NCBI GenBank assembly: GCA_016929205.1
Contig: JAFGJF010000351.1
Coordinates: 1 to 5,687, forward strand
Direction: 5' to 3'
Source of the DNA: Anaerolineae bacterium
GTDB taxonomy: Bacteria > Chloroflexota > Anaerolineae > JAFGEY01
Length of the DNA stretch: 5,687 nucleotides
Positions 1 through 5,273 of this stretch are shown one piece after another. Within the stretch, counting starts at the first letter, position 1. The number at the start of each line of letters is the position of its first letter. A model generated the notes under the pieces. That model worked only from the letters and a program-made list of their open reading frames with translations. It made no database searches and was not told where the DNA came from. A program made the translations under genes and the position numbers.

Positions 1-1241
1 CCCGCGGCGATGGCCCGGCGCGGCCTGGCCCCACCTGCCTGCATCACCTCCAGGTTGTGCATCACGCCATAGGCCGTGGCCTCCAGGATCGCCCGGTAGA
101 GATGTCCCCGGCCATGGGCCAGGCTCAGGCCGGCGATCATCCCTCGCGCGTCCGGATCGTTTAGCGGCGTGCGCTCGCCGCTGAAATAAGGCAAAACCAC
201 CAGTCCCTCGCTGCCCGGCGAGACGGCTTGTGCTTCGGCGGTCAGGGCAGCGTAGGCGTTTGGCCCACCAGATGCCTCGGCTGCCATCTCTTGCCGGCCA
301 AAGTGGTCGCGGAACCAGCGGGTCACCGCCCCGGTGGTGGCCATGCCCGCAAGCAGGCAGTACAAACCCGGAAACACATAGGGGGAAAGCCACATCGTCT
401 CGCTCGGCGCCAACTCGTCCAGGACCAGAGCCAGGCAGGTGGTGGTGCCATACACAATCATCAAATCGCCCGGATGGAGGGTACCCACGCTGAGCGCTTC
501 GGGAAAAACGTCGATCGTGCCCGCCGTCACCGGCGTGCCGGGTCGCAAGCCTGTCTCCCGCGCCGCGCGCGCTGTGATCTCGCCGACCGTCTCGCCGGGC
601 CAGGCCAACCGGGGCAGGGGCACGTCGCCGACGATCGGTTCGGCATAACGATCGCTCCAGGTCAAGGCCCGGATGTCGAACAGCGGGTTATAGAACGCAG
701 CTGTGAGCATATCCAGGATGTAGACGCCGCTCAAGCGGTAGACGAGGAACGAGCTCGCCGTGCACAGGTACCTGGTTTGCGCATAGATGTCCGGCTCGTT
801 GCGCCGCAGCCACCAGATCTTTGGGCCGATCGATTGGGCAGACAGCGTCATGCCCGCCAGCTCGGCCATCTTGTCCGCGCCAAACCGCGCGTTCAGGTCG
901 GTTATTTCTTTGCCGGAACGGGTGTCAATGCCATAGAGAATCGCCGGGCGCAGGGCGCGCCCCTGTGCGTCGAGGGGAACCAGGTCCGCACCAAGGGCGC
1001 TGACCGCGATCGCCGCCACATCATCCCCGGTCACGTGCGCGTTCCCCAAAAGGGCACGCGAGATCGCACACACGTCGTGCCACCATACGCCGTCGGCATC
1101 GTGCTCGGCCCAGCCGGGATGCGGGATGGACAAACCATGCTCGATCTGGTGTTGGGCCAGAATATCTCCTTCCGTTGTACACAACACACCTTTTGAGCTG
1201 TAGGTTCCTACGTCAATACCCATCAACAAGGGACCGGTCAT
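1..1241 (-). CDS. FGGY-family carbohydrate kinase (xylulokinase-like), C-terminus cut by window start
   Basis: It should transfer the ATP gamma-phosphate to a ketose or polyol in the cytoplasm; the exact sugar cannot be read. Reading the minus strand from ATG 1239-1241 gives 413 open codons to the window edge, against about 500 aa for the family, so roughly the last 90 residues are missing. The N-terminal phosphate-binding motif GIDVGTYSSKGVL is at residues 8-20 and YGIDTRS at 103-109. SIGPKIWWLRRNE (137-149) resembles FGGY signature 1. The likely catalytic Asp is D244 in GTIDVFPEAL, and YGTTT is at 264-268. PYFSGERTPLNDPDARG (351-367) is a family hallmark. Residues 367-387 fit FGGY signature 2 fully (G-x-I-x-G-L, then H-L-x2-A-I-L-E). 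The start is supported by AAAGGA (minus strand, 1249-1254) 7 nt upstream. It is divergent from the MFS transporter, which may import its substrate. Family assignment is firm; 'xylulokinase' is only a nearest-relative label. Confidence 0.9.
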   Translation of the reverse strand, partial: MTGPLLMGIDVGTYSSKGVLCTTEGDILAQHQIEHGLSIPHPGWAEHDADGVWWHDVCAISRALLGNAHVTGDDVAAIAVSALGADLVPLDAQGRALRPAILYGIDTRSGKEITDLNARFGADKMAELAGMTLSAQSIGPKIWWLRRNEPDIYAQTRYLCTASSFLVYRLSGVYILDMLTAAFYNPLFDIRALTWSDRYAEPIVGDVPLPRLAWPGETVGEITARAARETGLRPGTPVTAGTIDVFPEALSVGTLHPGDLMIVYGTTTCLALVLDELAPSETMWLSPYVFPGLYCLLAGMATTGAVTRWFRDHFGRQEMAAEASGGPNAYAALTAEAQAVSPGSEGLVVLPYFSGERTPLNDPDARGMIAGLSLAHGRGHLYRAILEATAYGVMHNLEVMQAGGARPRRAIAA

Positions 1242-1285
1242 GATGGATTCCTTTCAGACATCCTAGAATAGAGCAGAAACGTACT

Positions 1286-1299
1286 GCGGCATATGCTGC
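1286..1299. promoter_or_regulatory. Near-perfect 14-bp palindrome in the kinase leader
   Basis: GCGGCATATGCTGC contains the perfect 8-bp palindrome GCATATGC, flanked by one G/T mismatch and two further matching pairs. It lies downstream of the predicted kinase transcription start, in its 5' leader. A second operator for a repressor of the kinase/transporter pair is possible. A 14-bp imperfect palindrome could also arise by chance. Confidence 0.25.
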
Positions 1300-1326
1300 G
1301 CCTGTGCAAAATCGGTCGTTGTACCT

Positions 1327-1355
1327 TTCAAATCAGTCGACGCCACAAGTATAAT
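1327..1355 (+). promoter_or_regulatory. Sigma70-type promoter for the MFS transporter
   Basis: The -10 box TATAAT (1350-1355) matches the consensus fully. The -35 candidate TTCAAA (1327-1332) matches 4 of 6 positions, with a 17-bp spacer. Transcription would begin near 1362, leaving a leader of about 105 nt before the TTG start at 1468. The -10 is shared with the opposing kinase promoter, so polymerase probably cannot use both at once. Confidence 0.6.
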
Positions 1356-1375
1356 GATTCTGAATCGACTGTCAA
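1348..1375 (-). promoter_or_regulatory. Sigma70-type promoter for the FGGY kinase
   Basis: Read on the minus strand there is a perfect -35 TTGACA (1370-1375), a 16-bp spacer and a -10 TATACT (1348-1353, 5 of 6). Transcription would start near 1341 and give a leader of about 100 nt before ATG 1241. This is the strongest-looking -35 in the window. Its -10 overlaps the transporter's -10 in the opposite direction. Confidence 0.6.
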
Positions 1376-1380
1376 TTCAG
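1356..1380. promoter_or_regulatory. Nested inverted repeats, candidate operator for the divergent pair
   Basis: Two inverted repeats share an arm. GATTC-T-GAATC (1356-1366) is a perfect 11-bp palindrome, and CTGAAT-N9-ATTCAG (1360-1365 with 1375-1380) is a perfect 6-bp inverted repeat. They cover the kinase promoter's spacer and -35 and the transporter's expected start site. A protein bound here could block both promoters. No regulator gene is in the window, so the binding protein is unknown. Confidence 0.45.
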
Positions 1381-1419
1381 TTTAGCCCGCCTGTTCTCGC
1401 GATTATCCCGATTTGCGTT

Positions 1420-1447
1420 TTAGCCCAAATAAAGTACACTTGGCTAA
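1420..1447 (+). promoter_or_regulatory. Leader hairpin before the transporter ribosome binding site
   Basis: TTAGCC-(C)-AA at 1420-1428 can pair with TTGGCTAA at 1440-1447, giving 8 base pairs with one bulged C and an 11-nt loop. The octamer TTTAGCCC occurs twice in this leader (1381-1388 and 1419-1426), so two mutually exclusive partners exist for GGCTAA. The hairpin ends 9 nt before AAGGAG. It could tune translation or mRNA stability. It does not match any riboswitch I recognise. Confidence 0.25.
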
Positions 1448-1456
1448 TCAAATCAC

Positions 1457-1462
1457 AAGGAG
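1457..1462 (+). promoter_or_regulatory. Ribosome binding site AAGGAG that fixes the transporter start at TTG
   Basis: AAGGAG lies 5 nt upstream of TTG at 1468-1470, in the transporter frame. The in-frame upstream ATG at 1354 has no such site and overlaps the -10 box. This site is the main reason for choosing the TTG. Confidence 0.75.
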
Positions 1463-1467
1463 TCGCC

Positions 1468-2739
1468 TTGACCAAGCATCCACTCATCGAAACGCTCAAG
1501 AACCTGCGCGGTAACGTGCGCGGGTGTGTGTACACCGAACCGTTGTGGGGCATCCCTTATAACCTGTACGCCCCTTATTTCTCCGTCTATATGCTGGCCT
1601 TTGGGCTGACCGACAGCCAGATCGGGCTGATCACCAGTGTAGGACTGGTCTTTCAGGTTTTCTGGACCATGTTGAGCGGGGCGATCACCGACAAGTTGGG
1701 CCGCAAGCGGACAACGCTTATCTTTGATCTGCTCTCCTGGAGCCTGCCCTGTCTGATCTGGGCCATCGCCCAGGACATAACCTATTTTTTCGTTGCGGCT
1801 ATCGTCAACAGCCTGTGGCGCGTCGTGCACAATTCCTGGCAGTGCCTGCTGGTCGAGGATACGGATCCCGACCTGCTGGTCGACGTTTGGTCTTGGATTT
1901 ATATCAGCGGCCTGATCTCTGCTTTTTTCTCGCCGTTGACCGGGTGGCTGCTCGATCGCTTTACGCTGGTGCCCACCATGCGCGGCTTGTTTCTGTTTTC
2001 ATTCGTCATGATGACGATCAAAGCTCTGACCACGAACAGCATGGTCAGCGAAACAAAGCAGGGTCTGATCCGCATGCGAGAGACCAGGGGCCAGCCGCTG
2101 TTTGCTGTGTTGAGCGGCTCCGGCAAGGTGCTCAAGCAGATACTGGGCACACCATCTACGCTGCTCGTGACCGTATTGCTGCTGGTGGTGAGCATCGGTC
2201 GTATGGTTCAAGGCACGTTTTGGTCTGTTCTGGTCACAGAAAAGCTCCAGATCCCACCCGAAGATTTGGCCTACTATCCGCTCGCCCGCTCGATCACCAT
2301 GCTGCTGGTCTTTTTCCTGGTGATGCCCAGGCTTCGGAATATGGACGCGCGTAAGCCGATGATCTGGGGGTTTTTAGGATTGATCGTCAGCCATGTCATC
2401 TTGATCAGCGTCCCGGCCAAGAACTATGTCCTGCTTCTGGTTGCGACCGTCCTGGAAGCATTTAGTATGCCGATCGCAACGACGCCGTTGGAAAAACTGG
2501 TTGTACTGGTCGTCGACGCCAAAGAGCGGGCCAGGATCATGGCCATCGTCTACATGGTGGTGATCGTCTTTACCTCTCCCTTTGGCTGGATTGCCGGGAG
2601 AATTTCCGAGATCAACCGCAGCTTGCCCTTTGTGCTTACGATCAGTTTGTTCGCGATCGGCGGTTTGTTCACCTATTTGACCGGCCGTCTGCAAAAGGAA
2701 AAGAGCGCCGTGGTTGAGACAGCAGAGTCTGTTTCATAG
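1468..2739 (+). CDS. Major facilitator superfamily (MFS) transporter, TTG start
   Basis: This is an inner-membrane secondary transporter of 423 aa, a normal MFS length. The loop motif A between helices 2 and 3 is clear: GAITDKLGRKR at residues 71-81, with G71, D75, G78, R79 and K80. Hydrophobic segments run through the protein (for example about 54-74, 86-101, 145-165, 230-247, 275-287, 298-315, 320-334, 352-372 and 388-405), consistent with 10-12 helices. A polar loop at about 190-225 separates the two halves. The C-terminus is short and charged. Starting at ATG 1354 would add 38 residues encoded by promoter and leader DNA, so TTG with AAGGAG is preferred. It is divergent from the FGGY kinase, hinting at sugar, polyol or organic-acid import. 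Substrate cannot be read from sequence, and drug efflux is not excluded. Confidence 0.9.
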   Translation: MTKHPLIETLKNLRGNVRGCVYTEPLWGIPYNLYAPYFSVYMLAFGLTDSQIGLITSVGLVFQVFWTMLSGAITDKLGRKRTTLIFDLLSWSLPCLIWAIAQDITYFFVAAIVNSLWRVVHNSWQCLLVEDTDPDLLVDVWSWIYISGLISAFFSPLTGWLLDRFTLVPTMRGLFLFSFVMMTIKALTTNSMVSETKQGLIRMRETRGQPLFAVLSGSGKVLKQILGTPSTLLVTVLLLVVSIGRMVQGTFWSVLVTEKLQIPPEDLAYYPLARSITMLLVFFLVMPRLRNMDARKPMIWGFLGLIVSHVILISVPAKNYVLLLVATVLEAFSMPIATTPLEKLVVLVVDAKERARIMAIVYMVVIVFTSPFGWIAGRISEINRSLPFVLTISLFAIGGLFTYLTGRLQKEKSAVVETAESVS

Positions 2740-2857
2740 CATCTTTCCGAGAGCTGTATCAGGCCTTGCTCAACGAATTACAGCACGCGAAACAGCAGAA
2801 TCATTCGATTTTGCGCATCATTTTTCCGGTTCGCTGTACGGGGAAGGTCGATCGCCT

Positions 2858-2879
2858 GTGTCGGCAAAACGGCACTTTT
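2858..2879 (+). terminator. Weak hairpin with TTTT after the transporter gene
   Basis: GTGTCG (2858-2863) pairs with CGGCAC (2870-2875), 6 pairs with one G-U, around the loop GCAAAA and followed by only four T (2876-2879). The stem and T-run are both poor for a Rho-independent terminator, and the last bases run into the next promoter's -35. It lies about 120 nt past the transporter stop. No better terminator is visible in 2740-2880. Confidence 0.2.
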
Positions 2880-2906
2880 GGCCTGCCTTCAAAGCCCTGG
2901 TATAAT
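2878..2906 (+). promoter_or_regulatory. Extended -10 promoter for the hydrolase/aldolase operon
   Basis: TATAAT (2901-2906) is preceded by TGG, giving an extended -10 (TGnTATAAT). A -35 candidate TTGGCC (2878-2883, 4 of 6) sits at a 17-bp spacing. Only 6 bases separate the -10 from ATG 2913, so transcription should begin on or next to the start codon. The ten bases GTATAATGAT here (2900-2909) are identical to those at the transporter promoter (1349-1358). Confidence 0.65.
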
Positions 2907-2912
2907 GATGCC

Positions 2913-3677
2913 ATGGCCATCAAAGTGAATGCCACTCACGTCGACAAACTCGTTGCCATCGAATCGCACATTCACTATGCCGAACCGCCGCCTCCGGGGC
3001 GCGAGGCATTCGTGGTTGTGCCGCACCCGTCGCCGGTACTGCTCTCGGCGCCGCACGGTGCGATCACCTACCGCCACAACGCGCGCCAGGTGTGGCACGA
3101 CGAAGACGACTATACGGCCGGCCTGGCCCTGCTGCTGTCCGAGTTGTGCGGCGTCTCGACGATAGCCACGATCTGGCGCACGGAGCGCTCCGATCCAAAC
3201 TATCATCGCCAGGACAAATCGCCTTACAAGCGTGCGCTCAAGCGCCTGGTCAGCGAGATGAACGTCCGTTGGGTGATCGACCTGCACGGCGCGGCCGATG
3301 CCAGCCTCGCCCCAACCCAGCTCGTCGACCTGGGCACACGCAAAGCCAAACGCTCCTTGCCCCGCGACCAACTGTGCAGGCTGTCCGCACTGCTCGAAAG
3401 CAAGCTGGGCCGGGATACAGTCAGCCACAATCACTTTGCCGCTCGAGTTGATGGTCGCACCATCACTGCTTACAGCCACGGTGTCCTTGGCCTGCACGCC
3501 GTCCAGATCGAGATGAAATCGGCGGTCCGCGTGCCCCTCCGCCGTGTCGACGCCACCGCCTATGCCCTCGAAGGGCCCTTTGCCGCGCGTTCCCAGGACG
3601 TGATTGGACTGATGCAAGCGCTTGCCGATTTCATCGACAGATTATCAGACGTGACAGACACAAACCATCCGGCCTAG
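2913..3677 (+). CDS. N-formylglutamate-amidohydrolase-like metal-dependent hydrolase
   Basis: The 254-aa protein resembles the N-formylglutamate amidohydrolase (FGase, PF05013-type) family, zinc-dependent enzymes that cleave amide bonds of N-acyl amino acids in the cytoplasm. Motifs appear in family order: SAPHGA (45-50, H48), HDEDDYT (62-68), the basic segment around WRTERSDPNYHR (88-99), VIDLHGA (121-127, H125) and VQIEM (197-201, E200). H48, an acidic residue of DEDD, and H125 are the likely metal ligands. No signal peptide is seen. The frame is open back to a TTG at 2766, but those 49 codons cover the promoter and lack a Shine-Dalgarno site. ATG 2913 lies 6 nt after the -10, so the gene is probably leaderless. 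It heads a unit with the next two genes. The family is fairly sure; the real substrate is not, and a histidine-pathway role is unsupported because no hut genes are present. Confidence 0.72.
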   Translation: MAIKVNATHVDKLVAIESHIHYAEPPPPGREAFVVVPHPSPVLLSAPHGAITYRHNARQVWHDEDDYTAGLALLLSELCGVSTIATIWRTERSDPNYHRQDKSPYKRALKRLVSEMNVRWVIDLHGAADASLAPTQLVDLGTRKAKRSLPRDQLCRLSALLESKLGRDTVSHNHFAARVDGRTITAYSHGVLGLHAVQIEMKSAVRVPLRRVDATAYALEGPFAARSQDVIGLMQALADFIDRLSDVTDTNHPA

Positions 3678-3700
3678 CTCTCATAAGCAAGGACATCGTT

Positions 3701-4543
3701 ATGCAAAATATACACTCGCACACCTGGGATCAAGCGCTGCACTTTGAGGAACAGACCGTTCGCGAGACAGACCTGTCTCGTGGCTACCGGCTTGACCTGA
3801 CCGTCCAGTTTGAGGCCTTTATGGCTGACATGGCTCCGTTCGATCGCGTGGTTGTTTTTGGGCTCAAAGGGCGGCGCACCGGGTACTGGGTGCCAGATCA
3901 GTACGTGGCTGATTTTGTCGCCCAGGCACCACAAAAACTGATCGGCTTTGCCGCTTGCGATCCGACGCAGCCCGGTTACATGCAAGAGGTCGTTCACGCC
4001 ATCGAGGATCTGGGATTGTGCGGACTCAAATTGGGGCCGATCTATGCCGGATTCGATCCACGTGACCCGCTGTGCGATCCCATTTACGCCTATTGCCAGG
4101 ACAACGGGATCCCCATTCTATTCCACACCGGCACGACGTTCAATCGCGATGCGCCGCTTGGATTTAGCCGTCCCTGGCTGTTCGACCAGGTTGCCATACG
4201 CTACCCCGAACTGCGAATGGTCCTGGCCCATCTTGGGCACCCCTTTTACGATGAATGCCTGGCTGTGATCCGCAAGCACCCACACGTCTATGCCGACATT
4301 GCCGCCCTATACTATCGTCCCTGGCAGTTCTACAATATGATGATCCTCGCTCAAGAATACGGCGTGACGCACAAGCTGCTCTTTGGCACCGACTATCCCT
4401 TTGCCAAAGCCAAGGAATCGATTTGTGGCCTGCGTGACGTCAACCACATCATCGGCGACAGTGGGCTGCCGCGCGTGTCGGAACAGGTCATTCAAGCGAT
4501 ACTGCAGCGAGACATCCTCGCACTATTGGGCATGACAGGATAA
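3701..4543 (+). CDS. Amidohydrolase-superfamily metal-dependent hydrolase (Amidohydro_2 type)
   Basis: A 280-aa TIM-barrel metalloenzyme of the COG2159 / PF04909 type, a group that includes hydrolases, lactonases, the hydratase LigJ and nonoxidative decarboxylases such as ACMSD. Metal ligands are visible in order: HSH at H5 and H7 after strand 1, H142 in ILFHTG, H177 in VLAHLGHP, and D231 in LLFGTDYP. CGLKLGP (107-113) is the usual mid-barrel segment. It is short for the family, with no extra domain and no signal peptide. The C-terminal helix reads QRDILALLG where relatives often have a GNA.RLL-type sequence. The start is set by AAGGA (3689-3693) 7 nt before the ATG, and the gene begins 23 bp after the previous stop, so co-translation in one operon is likely. 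Pairing with an RraA-type aldolase suggests it forms or opens the aldolase's substrate. Whether it hydrolyses, hydrates or decarboxylates cannot be decided here. Confidence 0.85.
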   Translation: MQNIHSHTWDQALHFEEQTVRETDLSRGYRLDLTVQFEAFMADMAPFDRVVVFGLKGRRTGYWVPDQYVADFVAQAPQKLIGFAACDPTQPGYMQEVVHAIEDLGLCGLKLGPIYAGFDPRDPLCDPIYAYCQDNGIPILFHTGTTFNRDAPLGFSRPWLFDQVAIRYPELRMVLAHLGHPFYDECLAVIRKHPHVYADIAALYYRPWQFYNMMILAQEYGVTHKLLFGTDYPFAKAKESICGLRDVNHIIGDSGLPRVSEQVIQAILQRDILALLGMTG

Positions 4544-4578
4544 AAGGCAACCACAACACGACTGGAGGATATCATACT

Positions 4579-5253
4579 ATGTTTGACTCGGACGCCGAGA
4601 TATTTCGTTTCGTCAAGGAGCAGTTATACGTCGCCGCGGTCTGCGACATTCTCGATTCGTTGGGCTATCGAAATCAGGCTATGCACCAACGGCTCAGGCC
4701 GCTCTTGCCGGATATTCGCACCTGTGGGTTTGTTGGTCGTGCGCGTACCGTTCGCTGGATGGAAACGGATTACATTGTAGAGCAGGACCCCTACGGATTG
4801 GAAATCGAGATTATGGACTCTTTGCGCCCCGGCGATGTGATCGTCCATTCGACGGACTTTGCCGGCACCAACGCCCCCTGGGGAGAACTGATGTCCACGG
4901 TCGCCAAACACAACGGCGCGGTCGGGTGTGTCTGCGACAGCCAGATCCGCGATGGCGTGCGCATCATCGAGATGGGATTCCCCGTATATTACACCGGCAT
5001 TCGTCCCCTCGACTCGATGGGACGTGCCAAGGTGATGGCCTATGACGTGCCGGTCAAATGCGGGGACGTGCTCGTTCATCCCGGCGAACTCGTTTTCGCC
5101 GATTTTGACGGCATCGTCGTCGTTCCCCAAAAGGTAGAAAAACGAATATTGGAGCTGGCGTCTGAAAAAGCGGCAAAAGAGTCGCTCTCACGCCGCGATC
5201 TGCTGGCCGGCAAGACGCTACGCGAGGTATACGATACATACGGGGTGTTATGA
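4579..5253 (+). CDS. RraA-family protein, likely HMG/CHA-type aldolase or oxaloacetate decarboxylase
   Basis: The 224-aa protein has the full RraA-like fold (PF03737) at normal length. Members are either regulators of RNase E (RraA proper) or class II aldolases cleaving 4-hydroxy-4-methyl-2-oxoglutarate and similar acids, often with oxaloacetate decarboxylase activity. Seen here are AAVCDILDSLG (19-29), FVGRARTVR (51-59), the loop NAPWGELMS (98-106), GCVCDSQIRD (116-125) and CGDVLVHPGELVFADFDGIVVVP (161-183). R124 and D125 correspond to the substrate-binding Arg and metal-binding Asp of characterised HMG aldolases, so an enzyme is favoured over a pure RNase E regulator. The helical C-terminus (184-224) is also typical. 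GGAGG (4564-4568) lies 10 nt upstream of the ATG, a slightly long spacing. It is the last gene of the unit, 35 bp after the amidohydrolase. Substrate is inferred to be a 4-hydroxy-2-oxo acid, unproven. Confidence 0.85.
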   Translation: MFDSDAEIFRFVKEQLYVAAVCDILDSLGYRNQAMHQRLRPLLPDIRTCGFVGRARTVRWMETDYIVEQDPYGLEIEIMDSLRPGDVIVHSTDFAGTNAPWGELMSTVAKHNGAVGCVCDSQIRDGVRIIEMGFPVYYTGIRPLDSMGRAKVMAYDVPVKCGDVLVHPGELVFADFDGIVVVPQKVEKRILELASEKAAKESLSRRDLLAGKTLREVYDTYGVL

Positions 5254-5273
5254 GCCTCAAAGCACTCGGTTGC

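Noticed and set aside
1005..1012. GCGATCGC, the cyanobacterial HIP1 octamer
   Set aside because: I noticed only this one copy, inside a coding region. HIP1-rich cyanobacterial genomes carry it far more densely, so it says nothing about origin.
228..1196. 322-codon plus-strand open frame across the kinase region
   Set aside because: It is antisense to the FGGY kinase, whose frame carries complete family motifs. The translation is rich in Arg, Gly and Gln with no recognisable domain, as expected of a shadow in GC-rich DNA.
2766..2912. Longer start (TTG 2766) for the FGase-like protein
   Set aside because: The extra 49 codons run over the extended -10 promoter, have no Shine-Dalgarno site and encode no family sequence. 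ATG 2913 fits the promoter position.
2889..3617. 242-codon minus-strand open frame
   Set aside because: It is antisense to the FGase-like gene, which has metal-site motifs in order. The minus-strand product has no recognisable motif and no clear ribosome binding site.
2913..3677. Histidine utilisation (hutG) assignment
   Set aside because: No hutH, hutU or hutI lies nearby. FGase-like proteins are a broad family, so a specific symbol would be over-annotation.
4579..5253. Menaquinone/demethylmenaquinone methyltransferase
   Set aside because: This is an old misannotation of the RraA family. The sequence has no SAM-binding methyltransferase motif and does have the aldolase R124/D125 pair.
5254..5273. 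Bidirectional terminator between the convergent RraA and CxxC-tail genes
   Set aside because: The 20-base gap has no stem of useful length and no T-run in either direction.
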